Assembly (NCBI GenBank): GCA_033980235.1
Contig: CM067077.1
Location: forward strand, 7,000,602-7,064,601
Origin: Diadema setosum
Taxonomy: Eukaryota; Echinodermata; Echinoidea; Diadematoida; Diadematidae
Length of the DNA stretch: 64,000 nt
Direction: 5' to 3'
In this document: piece by piece, positions 1 through 10,440 of the stretch
How positions within the stretch are numbered: the stretch's first letter is position 1
How the letters are laid out: every line of letters starts with the position of its first letter
The notes under the pieces: model-generated
What the model was told of the DNA's origin: nothing
Database searches by the model: none
What the model saw: the letters and a program-made list of their open reading frames with translations, nothing else
Translations under genes and position numbers: made by a program

Positions 1-284
1 CATGTTAGTAATGTATGGTCTGAATTTAGGAGCAACTAGAAATGTAGCAATCAATCCATTTTAGAGGATGGAGAAACTAGGGAAATGACAGCATTTATTT
101 TTTACCTCACCTTTAAACAAATTACCACAAGATTCAGAGAATTAATATCTAGTGATTTACGTGTGTATTATAACTTTATGAAGATACTTTCCCGTACTAG
201 AGAGACATGTTATGGAGAAAATTGTGACATTTTGCAATTTAAACTTGACCGATGGCCTTTAACCTTTGACCTTATGTATGTGCA

Positions 285-560
285 ACCATTTAGGGTTGAC
301 ATGTATTACATTTAGGGTTGTTATTACATTTAGGGTTGACGCGTATTACATGTAGGGTTGTCTCTGGTTATTACGTTTAGGGTTAAAATGTATTACATTT
401 AGGGTTGACTCGATTATCACATTTACCGTTAAAGTGTACAAGTTTGTATTAGGCCCTACATTTAGGGTTGTTATTACATTTAGGGTTAAGGTGTATTACA
501 TTTAGGGTCGATATTACATTTAGCGTTGATATTACATTTAGAGGCGATACAACATATGCC
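285..560 (+). repeat. Telomere-like minisatellite array (ATTACATTTAGGGT units)
   Basis: Imperfect tandem units built on ATTACATTTAGGGT, alternating with short spacers such as TGTT, CGAT or GACATGT. The same units form both ends of the foldback element at 40738-42830. The right edge (a degenerate unit followed by GGCGATACAA) resembles the right edge of that element, so this is probably the right terminus of another copy whose left part lies outside the window or is lost. Confidence 0.85.
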
Positions 561-926
561 ATCTCATTGATATTGTAAGAACTCTTCCCAATCCCCCAAA
601 CCCATGCACATATTAGTCGCTCTTTTACTGACACTGAAAAGCAATGAATGACATGTTACCGACATTGTTTGCAAACCGCGCTTTAAGTCCCTGCAATTCA
701 ATTTATGTTGACAGTGTTACTTTTTCATGCATAATTGTTCGTCTTTCACCAGAGCCAATGCGGATGTAAAAAAATCAACATACACAAGTGATAAATGTAT
801 CAAACATAAATATCAAAGAGTAAAAAGAAGAACAAAAATGAAAAAAAGCAAGATATGCACCCCTGTGCTAACAATTTTCCCGTATGTGGGGTTATTTCTT
901 TGTTTATTTTCTCTCAAAATATGTAG

Positions 927-1137
927 ATTAACGAGGCATACAAAGATAACCCAAATTATGTTGGATGCAGCGTGCTCACTTTCACTGAAGGCAGTGTCAA
1001 CGTCGAGTATATTCTCACCTTTGACGAAAACTCGGAAGAAACAGCAGAGTCAGTCGAAAATGATCTCACCGATGTGCTAACTGGAAATACCAGCTCGAAC
1101 GGTACACTTAACTTCGGAGGAGGACCTATTGCTCAGC
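927..1137 (+). CDS. Gene A exon: second half of SEA domain
   Basis: Acceptor TAG at 924-926 and donor GTAAGT at 1138. It enters in phase 0, leaves in phase 1 and encodes 70 residues starting INEAYKDNPNYVGCSVL. The motif GSVNVEY (GS at 990-995) matches the SEA autoproteolysis site, G followed by S and hydrophobics, between two beta strands. Compare 61420-61633, which has the same GS at the same residue number (22/23). One Cys (CSVL) is shared by both. Confidence 0.85.
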
Positions 1138-4100
1138 GTAAGTTCTGAGAAGAGCGAGATATGAGAAAGAACTATTTGACGTTCGTGCCAGTATAAGCAA
1201 ACTTACATTTGATTTATAATAATGAAAATATTGTTTATCCGCCTGAAGTGGTAGTGCTTCCAAAGCCTCCCACATATCAGCAAGAAATGTGTAATTTCAC
1301 ACCATTGTAGCCTTGCTGGAGAGAACAGAGTAAATCACAGTATGAAACATGTAGTGAAACACAGTGTGAACACATCGTGAGCACCGTGTGATATCTCTTC
1401 ACACTGTTAAATTCGAACTTTTAACAACGTGGACAAATTGTGAATCACCGATTCACGGTGTTAAATATAACATTGCGATGTGAACTCTCTGTGGATACAA
1501 AAAAAAAAAACCCCTTTGTGAGATCATCTTAACATTGTGAAATTCGAGCGTTTTGACATAGTTGACTATAGCCGGGTTCACATGTACAAATTAGCGGGAT
1601 GACGATCGCGATGCTCATCCCCAGTTTTTTTTTTTTTTTTGCGAGCGTCCACACGTACCAAATTAGCGGGATAGCGATCGCGATCGGTATCCCGCTAATT
1701 TGGCGAGCGTCCACACGTACCGAATTATCCCGCTAATTGCCGATAGAGATAACAGCAAAGCCTGCAAACTGGGTCACACAGCGCCCTTCTCTATCACCAC
1801 CTGTGCGCACTTTCCTTTGTCCATTGTCTTTTACGCGTCATTGGTGTGGTTCGCGCGCTGTTGTTATTGTTCTCCAAAGAGGTGAAGGACCTCCTCGCAG
1901 AGGCCTCGCTGTTGTGATGTGCGCATTGCATGATGGGATGTAAAAACTCGAGATTCTAATCCCGACCGTTCACACGTACCAGCGCGGGGCCAATTATCCC
2001 GCTAATTGATGAACCAGCGCAAGATTTCTTGGGATTAGCATCGCGATGCTTATCCCGCTAATTTTCGGGTTTTTTCTGTCCACACGTGCAAAAAACTCGG
2101 GATGACGATCGCGATGCAAATCTCGAGATTTGTATCCCGCTAATTGATGTACGTGTGAACCCGGCTTATGTGAACATAATGAAAACACTATGAGGCACTG
2201 TGTTCTTTCCAGTAGGGAGGTAACGTACCGATTATAATCTATCATAATCGATCGTGCCTGTAGCATAGAAAAGTGGGCGCACTATTGGAACGTTGGGCAA
2301 AATAATGCTGTAATGTGGTAGTGCATAATTATGAGTTTTAATATTTATTATTAGATATGTGGTTACTTGTTTGTCATGGGCAAGTTTGAATTATTTTAAT
2401 ACCAACTCCGGTTTAGACCGATGATACATGCCGAATTATAGTAACCATGTACAAGAGATACTGCAAAAATGCAGAATCGTTGTACGAATTTGATAACTAC
2501 GCCAACATTGTAAATGATTCAAATGACTACTGCGGGTATTACCTTCGTGGCTAACGGCTGTGCAAAATTGCCTCCTCTAACTCCGCGATAGGAGGCGAGG
2601 CATATAGAGTGGCCGTTGTGTGACATAGTCCGCAACAAGCAGCCCGTGTATAGGCCCATATACACTTGCTTGGAAAATTCGCAATTTTACTAAAATCGCG
2701 ATATGTGGGTGTACAGCAGCTTAGCAACTACACCCAAACGCCCTCGAAACATCGCCAGAAAAATCGCCAGCCGGAGTGCGATATTTTGAAACATCGCGAA
2801 GTTTTGAAGCGAAATTAGCGAGTGTAAACCCAAGCTGCAGAATTATCGCGATTTTTCATCACGTGACTTTCGGTATCGGATTGCACCGGGAGTTTACGTG
2901 CGCTCCCGATCCCTCTTTGGAACGTGTGAGAGTACGTCGGTCACTGGCCAGCGCCAGAGTACTAGTACACACGGTATAGACAGCTGCTGTGTACAGGTCT
3001 AAACGGCCGATCCTCCATCGGCTCGTGGTCTCTCACCTCCCTCTCCCTGATTAAACTAGTACGTGAAAACTACAACTAGTAGCAAACCTGAAGTTCTCCA
3101 ACCACGTATTATCACCCCATGACGACTTAACAAAATACATTGTAATGTTCTCCCAGAAAATGCGTTGATTCAGATTGTGGGAGTGCCCGTACTGCTGTCG
3201 ATATACGTTGTTTGTGGAATACAGGAGTACGTAACAAGTGTGAGTTCTTGCTGTCGCCTAATAAAATACCAGTCCTAACTTCCAAGTCCTACTTCTCACT
3301 TTGTTTCGTCACATCGGCAAAATTTCATGATCCTCCTGAATGCTGCTGTAGATGAAGTTTTACACACCTACTACGTATGTGATCCAATATAGTAAGCTCT
3401 ATAGTTTTACCGAAAGTAAACTGAAACCGAAATTTATGTGTGCATTGCACTGATAAAAAGCCCTGGCTCAACATTCCAACCAGCATACGTGTATACTGCG
3501 CTGCAGTGAAAACGAACAGAATAGCGCGCACTTCCACTCAGCTGCCGTGTCAAGTGTTGAAAAGAGGTAAATTACGCATGCGCACTACCGACCAAAAAAT
3601 CGCGATGTTTCGTGAAGCTCAAACTTCGCATGTGTAAACGGTGGACCAAAATATCGCGATTTTAAAAATCGCGATGTTAGTAAGTGTAAATGCGGCTTAT
3701 GATGCATTTCCAATGTGTTGTTAATGCTCACTTCTATGTATAATAAACTGTACATGTGTTCGTGAATTGCTGACTTCACTGTGTCTTCTTGAGGGTTCTA
3801 CCACAATACAACAGCTTCATTGGAGAGTGGTGGTGCATGTTCCTGAGTTGGAATCACCGTTCCTGAGTAGACCAACTAGCAAGCCGTTGGATTTCGGGTA
3901 TATTGGTAATGTGACTTGTCGCATAGTCCGTACCCACGACGAGAAGATGAGTTCGTCACACATATATGTGTGACGAACTCGCCTTCTCGTCGTGAATTAA
4001 GAGAGTGTATTTGACTGTTTGTACAAATGTCTCCGCGAGCCGTGTCAGGATGGCCGAGTAGGCGGGGTTCGTTTTGTTGCAGTTTACAACGATCCCTTTA

Positions 4101-7100
4101 ATTTATTAAAACTACTAGTCTGTACACTACCATGTATTATGTTGTGTCAAAAGCAGCTCACTAACACAAGCGGCACACCGTATACCAAGTTCAGCATCAC
4201 TTAAAGTATGTCACTCCCAAGCGTCACTTGTAGAGGATGTTAAATTGGTAACACTTATTTTGTTACCAACTTTTGCTACCAACTCTTGCTACCAAGTTCC
4301 GCTACCAACTTTTGCTACCAAGTTCTACTACCAAGTTCTGTTACCAACTCAGTCACGCTAACGTGGAACACCTTTCACAACCGTATAGTGGCACAGGTAT
4401 CGTTGATGGCACGGGGTAAAGTGCTGTATCGCACCGTTACCAACTTCCTCAGGCGACGACTGGAACTTGGATTGGGCACAGGGCATATGCGACAAGTCAC
4501 ATTACCACTATTCCCGAAATCCAACGGCGACGACTGGAACTTGGATTGGGTACGGACTATCCGACAAGTCACATTACCAATATACCCGAAGTCCAACGGC
4601 TTGCTAGTTGGTCTACTCAGGAACAGTGATTCCAATTCAGGAACATGTACTACCACTCTCCAGTGAAGCTGTTGTATTGTGGTAGAGCACATAAGAAGTC
4701 ACAGTGGAATGAGCAAATCACGAAAACTTATACAGGTTAATGTACAAAGAAGTGAACATTAACAACACATTGAAAATGTATCATACACGAGCTGCTTGTT
4801 GCGGACATTGTCACACAACGGCCACTCTAAATGCCTCTCCTCCTAGCGCGGAATGTGGAGGTAATTCAGCACGTCTGCTTCCACACGACTTAAAGTAGTC
4901 ACATACAGGATACGCGCAGTAGTCATTTGAATCATTTACAATGTTGGCGTGGTTATCAAATTCGTACAACGATTCTACATTTTGGCAGTATCTCTTGTAC
5001 ATGGTTACTATAATTCGGCCTTTATCATCGGTCTAAACCGAAGTTGGTATTAAAATAATCCAAACTTGCCCATGACAAACAAGTAACCACATATCTAATA
5101 ATAAATATTAAAACTCATAATAATGCACTACCACATTACAGCATTTGCCCAACGTTCCAATAGTGCGCCCACTTTTCTATGCTACAGACACGATCGATTA
5201 TGATAGATTATAATCGAACGGTTAAATCGAATTTCGTTACAATATATATAGGTATATATATAGGTATATATATAGTATATCACGTGTGTGTGTACATATA
5301 CATCTATGTCATTGTAAAAACCCTCACGAGATAAAGTTCTTTGATTTTTTCCAGCAAGATTTCAATTTCTACGCCCTTGCTTTTTTAAAGTAATTATTCA
5401 TCATTTACCTTTGCGCTGAAACACTTCGAGCACCGTCAAACTGTTTATTGTCTCTGCAATTTTTCATGGACTTGCACAAGACATGACACAAATCGCGATT
5501 GTGACGGAATGTGATTCCAACTCACAGGTTATTTGGGCTATTTTATTATTTTTTCTAATCCACAGCTCTTAATGAATGTGAACAGGGTATCCACGACTGC
5601 GAGGATACCCAGACCTGCATAGATAACGGTGACAGAGGCTTCACATGCAAGGACCCCGCTCCAGATGGTCAGTATACATTATACTTGCTCTGCATTATTG
5701 GATTACTTTTTATTTTACTTTGAAGTAACAGAGATTAGGCAGAGTATGATAAAATGTACATTATGATTAACTTGATACATGTTATTTTTGAAGCCTTTTC
5801 ATAATGATTATAACGCGGGGTATTTACAACATAATTGACCTTGTCGGCTTTCTGCGCGCATACCATTTCCCAATCAACCAAACACACAATGGTAATGAGT
5901 TTGCGTTCTTTATGTACCTGTGATATCTGTTTTCCCCATGTACTTTTTTTTCTTTTGTCTTTTTCATAATCTCGCCTTGTTTTGTATGGTAGAATGTACA
6001 ATGAAGTTAAGGTGAAGAGAACTTCTCCCTAACTAACTTTAACGTGGCATGATATCTGTGAATCAGACCAGCAATATTTTCTCGCATTACCAATATTTAG
6101 GGCAGGGAGAGATAAATCCCCATTAGTTTTGATTTGCTCCTAAAAACAGAAAAAGGATTAGAAGAAATAATGGCTAGAGGTATATTACGTTTGCATAATG
6201 TTATGAGAGGAGGTCTGTCAGAAAACACCAAAGGCCTAGAAATTAATCTGCCCTTAATGTATTCGCACTGCCTAAATAAATCTTAAGCGAAATTCGGGGA
6301 TTTAACGTGCTGTAGAGTTACCAATAAGAATAGTACAGGTCACGTCCTACTATCTTCAAGATAGATGTTTAAAAAAAATGAGACAAGCAAACGTTCGCTC
6401 TCCCTGAAAAAAAGAGGTGATAAAGAAAACACCTGTTTTGTTGGATTTTTCAAATCATAAAGTGAACTTTCGTCGCCATCGTCATTACTGCAGATACGTG
6501 GAAAATCATCGTTGGAGTTACAGTATCAACAGGAGGCGTCCTCTTGATTGCGATAGTCTCGTTACTGTGCTGGCAATGCAGATATAGGCAGAGGTCTTCA
6601 AAGGAAGAAGGACTTGAAGCCAACCATTCTCGCCTAGCGGAACCGATTACTGAGGTGACAGTGAATGACAATGGGACGGTCGGAGAGGTACAGATATTTT
6701 ACTTTCTATCAGATTGTTAACCCATTAAAACTCGGGGAAAGTACCATATCACATCTCTATATTCAATGAATAAACTAGACCGGACGACCACCTACTTTAC
6801 TCAAGATCAAACAGTCAAAATGAAACCAAGCCGTTCAGTACGAGTGTTGTTTTTGTTCTTTGTTTGTTGTTGGGTTTTTTTTTTCGCGTCTCTGTGTGCC
6901 GTCCAACAAAATTACCTATCATCGAACGAATAGTCTGTTTCTGAATGTCAAGTGTAGCAGTGAAAAAAGAACCTCCTCATGTCTTTTCGTAATGCCAAAA
7001 ATATAGATACCACTGCAGTTTCTGTTATTTGTTAATGTATTATCATTCGTTTTAAGGGGTATCCGTGTAGTTTTAATGTATATTGTTTGCTGTGGTATTT

Positions 7101-7431
7101 TTTTTTTTAATTCTCCGATATCCTCAACAGTGTGTATCTCACAATCTTCGAATGGATTCTTTTTGATCAGATTATTCTGCCCTGGAGAGAACAGTCAATG
7201 AAAGTAGAGAACGACTATACGTTTGGTACGGATACCGGAGCGCGAGTCATTTTTCCATCACCGGACTACATTGACGACTTTGGAGCGCAGGTTTCAATTC
7301 CACAGGCCAAGTACAGGGGAAGCACTCACAATGGCCACGCCTCTAGTGGGGTTTCAGACCCTATGGATGAAATTGGTCAGACCTTTAACAATGCAGCATA
7401 TCGCACTGACGACAACGACGGATATTTTTAG
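927..7431 (+). CDS. Gene A: 3' part of a SEA-EGF-transmembrane receptor (5' end outside window)
   Basis: Spliced CDS of four visible exons: 927-1137, 5566-5667, 6494-6687 and 7195-7431. They encode, in order, the C-terminal part of a SEA domain, an EGF-like module, a transmembrane helix and a cytoplasmic tail ending in TAG. Phases agree at each junction (1, 1, 0). The order SEA-EGF-TM-tail is that of the membrane end of transmembrane mucins; family knowledge says such SEA domains cleave themselves and leave the ectodomain noncovalently attached. The SEA and EGF exons are clearly paralogous to 61420-61633 and 63061-63162 of gene B (same lengths within 3 bp, same phases, shared residues), so the two genes are tandem duplicates. 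The exon carrying the first part of the SEA domain was not found in bases 1-926 and must lie upstream. The exact ligand or role is unknown. Confidence 0.8.
1569..2166. mobile_element. Inverted-repeat DNA element (MITE-like), TA-flanked, about 0.6 kb
   Basis: Begins TAGCCGGGTTCACATGTAC and ends with the near reverse complement GTACGTGTGAACCCGGCT, with TA on each side (1567-1568 and 2167-2168). The interior carries several copies of a subrepeat containing TTAGCGGGAT and GATCGCGAT in both orientations. No transposase ORF is present, so it is nonautonomous. It lies in the gene A intron between the SEA and EGF exons. Confidence 0.8.
2651..3697. mobile_element. Nested TA-flanked inverted-repeat element, about 1.05 kb
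   Basis: Starts TAGGCCCATATACACTTGC and ends with the imperfect complement of that sequence (AGTAAGTGTAAATGCGGCT), flanked by TA at 2649-2650 and 3698-3699. Multiple ATCGCGAT motifs lie subterminally at both ends. The uninterrupted target site can be read in the other arm of the host foldback element (near 4780), which shows that this is an insertion younger than that element. Its ends resemble the element at 1569-2166. Confidence 0.75.
3935..3994. repeat. 60-bp nearly perfect palindrome
   Basis: CACGACGAGAAG at the left end pairs with CTTCTCGTCGTG at the right end. The centre is CACACATATATGTGTG and only one position per arm fails to pair. It sits at the loop edge of the foldback element. 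Confidence 0.9.
4261..4350 (+). repeat. Short tandem repeat (TACCAACTTTTGC-like units)
   Basis: Six or more degenerate units of about 13-15 bp containing TACCAA followed by CTTTTGC, GTTCCGC or GTTCTAC. It lies inside the loop of the foldback element. Confidence 0.7.
4452..4600 (+). repeat. 74-bp tandem duplication
   Basis: GGCGACGACTGGAACTTGG starts at 4452 and again at 4526, and both units continue through a CGACAAGTCACATTACCA block to a CCAACGG end. The second unit is also the inner end of the right foldback arm. Confidence 0.8.
5566..5667 (+). CDS. Gene A exon: EGF-like module (four-Cys)
   Basis: Acceptor CACAG at 5561-5565 and donor GTCAGT at 5668; phase 1 in and 1 out; 34 codons. The sequence begins LNECEQGIHDCEDTQTC and ends at GFTCKD, which is the first part of a calcium-binding-type EGF: NEC, then three more Cys. 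The last two Cys of a standard six-Cys EGF are missing. The paralogous exon 63061-63162 has the same length, the same phases and the same four Cys, so the short form is conserved rather than a recent break. Confidence 0.8.
5735..6490. other. Gene A intron, no feature recognised
   Basis: Intronic sequence between the EGF and TM exons. I see no repeat structure or exon candidate beyond short A and T runs. Confidence 0.5.
6494..6687 (+). CDS. Gene A exon: transmembrane segment and juxtamembrane tail
   Basis: Acceptor GCAG at 6490-6493 and donor GTACAG at 6688; phase 1 in and 0 out; 64 codons plus two bases. A hydrophobic run of about 23 residues (from IIVGVTVSTGG to VSLLCW) is followed at once by the basic stop-transfer stretch QCRYRQR and then an acidic, polar tail. 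This places the SEA/EGF part outside and the C-terminus in the cytoplasm. If the donor is not used, reading continues for nine codons to a stop at 6718-6720, giving a short-tail form. Confidence 0.8.
7195..7431 (+). CDS. Gene A last exon: cytoplasmic tail and stop
   Basis: The reading frame runs 78 codons to TAG at 7429-7431. The acceptor was chosen at AACAG 7190-7194 because it restores the phase-0 frame from the TM exon; the more pyrimidine-rich AG at 7129-7130 would be out of frame and hit a stop after 11 codons. The tail is polar, with several tyrosines in acidic or small-residue settings (NDYTF, DYIDD, AKYRG, NNAAYRT, C-terminal GYF), which could be phosphorylation or sorting sites. That role is inference. 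Confidence 0.7.
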   Translation, partial: SMKVENDYTFGTDTGARVIFPSPDYIDDFGAQVSIPQAKYRGSTHNGHASSGVSDPMDEIGQTFNNAAYRTDDNDGYF

Positions 7432-7672
7432 AGCGAGCTGCCGCTTTTTGCATTGTTATTTTTGTATGTGAATGGTGATTACAGATAAAAAAAAAATGAA
7501 TTATATTACGTAACGGCATCAAAAAATACAATTAGTCGAAGACTTTGAGTAATCTGAACTATTATGGCTATGACAGGTTCCCAAGACTATTTTTCATAAG
7601 AAACGCTTGTTATACATTACTGTACATAGTGACAAAACAAATGATAATTGCACCTATATTTCCTTGAGGAAA

Positions 7673-7678
7673 AATAAA
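7673..7678 (+). promoter_or_regulatory. Candidate polyadenylation signal of gene A
   Basis: AATAAA lies 242 bp after the stop. Another AATAAA at 9491-9496 could serve a longer 3' UTR. No downstream GU-rich element was evaluated. Confidence 0.35.
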
Positions 7679-8260
7679 ATACTTATTCGGAGCAAGCTCT
7701 TCATTTGTGCAAGGTATATAAACATGGTCGTGAGATTTCGTTTGGAGGCAAAACAGCGAAGACTTCACAGTGTAATTATCTCTAGCATGGTGTGTAATAT
7801 GCTAATATAATAGCGCTTAAAGTTAACAACGCTCATCTAATGGGTTATTAAAATGGTGATACAGAGTACATTGGAAGTAACATACAATTCACCGTAGCAA
7901 AGTAACAAATAACCCAATGTGTTAGGCGTTCTCATCTCATTAAATCGTATTTCCCTGCTAATTTTGCTTAACTTTTTTTTTTTTTTTTTGGTAAGCTATC
8001 GGTGAATTATTAAAGGAAGTAGGAAAGAAGTTTTATTAACAGTTTTCTAGATCCGTTCTTTGTTTGGCACTCATTTACTGCATAGATGATAGACACACTC
8101 AAACATAAATATATTTAAAAAAAAATATGATTTTGTAGCCAATACGTAGTGTACGAATGTTAAAAGGAACTCAAAACTTCAAGAGCAATGTGGATTGAAG
8201 AAAGGCAGCAACATCAGTGAGAGTTTGAGGAAAATCGGACAATCGATGCAAAACTTTTTG

Positions 8261-8557
8261 GAACCGCTGGATGAGGAGACTACTAGACGTTATGACGTAT
8301 GTTTGGACAACAGAAAAAATAAAAAGTAAAATCTACAAAAATTCAATTTTCTAGCATAATGACAGAGCACTGGACTAACAAAAGGTTATCGCTTTCAGGA
8401 AGCAGGAGAATAATTGCTACCCTTAACATATTTCAGTATCAATTTGTTGGAATGTGTAAATGTCATGTTTTTTTTTTTTTCGAATTCCCCTTATATTTTC
8501 GTTTATGTTGTCCACACATACGTCGTCATTCCTAGTAGATTCCTCATCCAGCAGTTC
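8261..8557. mobile_element. Small inverted-repeat element (MITE-like)
   Basis: The arm at 8261-8312 (GCTGGATGAGGAGACTACTA, then GACGTATGTTTGGACAAC) is the imperfect reverse complement of 8507-8557. About 195 bp lie between the arms. There is no ORF. It is in the spacer after gene A. Confidence 0.65.
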
Positions 8558-8599
8558 TAAGACCACAATGTTACAAATTCATAACTCATAACCCAACAG

Positions 8600-9735
8600 A
8601 GAAATTACGACTTGACCTGCGAATGGCCACTCCTATTAAAAAAAAGAGAAATCATTTCTTTTATATGATATTCATTTGTTTATTTTGTTTCAGTAGAGTA
8701 TTGAATATAGAAATACATCAGATACTTTATTTAAAACCTTGCAATTCACTAAGAAGTGACATCTATGGATCTCAAAATTCTGTAAAATAGAATAAATGTA
8801 TATGTTGAATAGTCAAGTTTTTTTTTTTTTCAGTGCGACAATGTTTCAATCTCTTTCTTTATGGGAAAGTTGTAATTTTGAGTTGACAAAGGAGCGACGG
8901 TTGTATAGTGATCGGAAATGTATGATATTATAGCTTTTCGTCTCACCTCCCTGATTACAGTACTGGTTTAAATGTCTGATTGGGGTGCACTGATAAATTG
9001 CTGTGAAATTATGGAATTCCCATGGAAAATTATAACTGGCTGTCCCTGCTGCATTTTTTTTAATCATAAAGAGCTCCACCTTTTCCTGATTCTCCATTGT
9101 CATCTGGGTGACCGCGGACTTGCGACTTTTTTTTTTTTGTTCTGCCCATTGTGAGTGTGCAATAATGTTTGTGTGTGTGCTTGCGTGTCTGTTTGTTGTG
9201 TGTATAGGCGAGTGCGTGGGTGTCATGTTACCACTGACATAACGACAAAATGTATTTTCGCACTGGTCATTTGCTTTATGTTTACTTGTTATATAATTTT
9301 GTAATAATTTGAGTAAATATTGTACCAGAAGTGAGAGACTGGATTATACCACTTCGCTTTCAGTCAGTACCTCAGTTTCAGTTTCTAGTCATTTGATGCA
9401 AAAATAAGACGCTTTTCTATGTAAAATCATTCTGCATAAAATATGTTGTTTTGACGTTTATGATGATTATGTGTATTATGTATAAATGAAAATAAAAATG
9501 AATGAATGAAAATTGAATGAATTGTTGTCATGGATTTATTGGTTAATGGTGTGAGTTTCAGAACAGCATAAACTACACTATAGAATTTAGGACAAGAATG
9601 CATCTCACATTCTTTAGCTCACTTATTTTATCACATTCAACACGATTAATATCAAAATCTCCGATATTCTTACTCTTCTTTTGTGCTATATTTACCAGAC
9701 ATCATATTCTGAACTATTTCATTTAATTTGTTAAC
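8600..9735. other. Intergenic spacer, little recognised
   Basis: Poly-T runs and TG-rich stretches only. A second candidate AATAAA (9491) is followed by an AATGAATGAATG run that could be a gene A 3' end or a LINE-type tail. No exon with matching splice phases was seen. Confidence 0.4.
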
Positions 9736-9739
9736 ATTT

Positions 9740-9988
9740 GAAGAGTTTGTTCACAAAAACCGATAAGTCCATATTTGCCAAAATGGAGATATTTGCGATT
9801 AAAGGTAAAAAAAATAAAAACAATAATAAGAAAAAAATTGCTTCTTTTGACCATAACTTCAAAAATGTACCTTTATATCTATAGTGACCAATATATCATT
9901 TAAAAGGTATTATTTTGTACTTTATGACAGAGACCGTACTTCAAAATATTCAAAAATGGACTAATCGGTTTTTGCGAACAAACTCTTC
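9740..9988 (+). mobile_element. Palindromic MITE, GAAGAG family, copy 1
   Basis: Ends GAAGAGTTTGTTCACAAAAA and its complement ending AACAAACTCTTC; the terminal repeats extend about 38 bp through CCGATAAGTCCAT. Directly repeated ATTT flanks it at 9736-9739 and 9989-9992, a 4-bp target duplication. The same element occurs at 12265-12510 and 31422-31668. It is 249 bp with no ORF. Confidence 0.9.
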
Positions 9989-10369
9989 ATTTTGATTAGA
10001 GTGGTCGACGTGTTATACCTATGATAAAGTTTGGCGGTTTGAAATATTATGCAGTGGTACGTGTAGGGAAATTCTACGGTGCCATTAAATTACAGCTGTA
10101 ATTACAGCGTCTCTTTGACAATGGGTGGATGATCTGGCATCGAGTACCAATCATTAAGTAAGTAAGGGAATCAGGTTGTGTCAGACCAATTAGAGAAGGC
10201 TTGGGGATTATCAAAGTAATCGTATAATTTTGAATGCAACCTAACTTCAGGTTTCTAAAATCGTGTGTGAAATAATCAGAAACCTTCAATTGTCTCTCCC
10301 TCTACAAGTTAAATTTGTTAAGATCGTAATTGCTGATCTGTAAATCAATAAACTTTCGGGAAAAAAAAA

Positions 10370-10440
10370 GAACCAAAGGGATTCGAACCCGTCATCTACT
10401 GCTTTCCGGGCAGCGACACTACAATCAGGCTGTCCCTGGT
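10370..10440 (-). repeat. tRNA-like sequence, degenerate (pseudogene or SINE head)
   Basis: On the minus strand a B box (GGGTTCGAATCCC), a plausible anticodon arm (GCTGC/GCAGT around loop CCGGAAA) and a D-arm-like segment (CCTGATTGTAGTG) can be read. The acceptor stem pairs poorly and position 33 is C rather than T, so a working tRNA is unlikely. Confidence 0.45.

Larger units (their letters stand above)
2228..5216. mobile_element. Long-inverted-repeat (foldback) element, about 3 kb
   Basis: Two inverted arms of roughly 0.67 kb. The left arm is 2228-2650 continued at 3700-3940; the right arm is about 4545-5216. Outer ends carry CGATTATAATC in both orientations. The left arm is split by the separate element at 2651-3697; once that is removed, the arms match along their length. 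The loop (about 3940-4545) holds a 60-bp palindrome, a TACCAA-type tandem repeat and a 74-bp tandem duplication. No coding capacity was recognised. It lies in the same gene A intron. Confidence 0.75.

Noticed and set aside
285..560. True telomere or chromosome end
   Set aside because: Units are 16-20 bp with only one TTAGGG each, and the same arrays form transposon ends inside an intron.
7131..7194. Gene A last exon starting at 7131 after the pyrimidine-rich acceptor
   Set aside because: It would be out of frame with the phase-0 TM exon and reach TGA after 11 codons.
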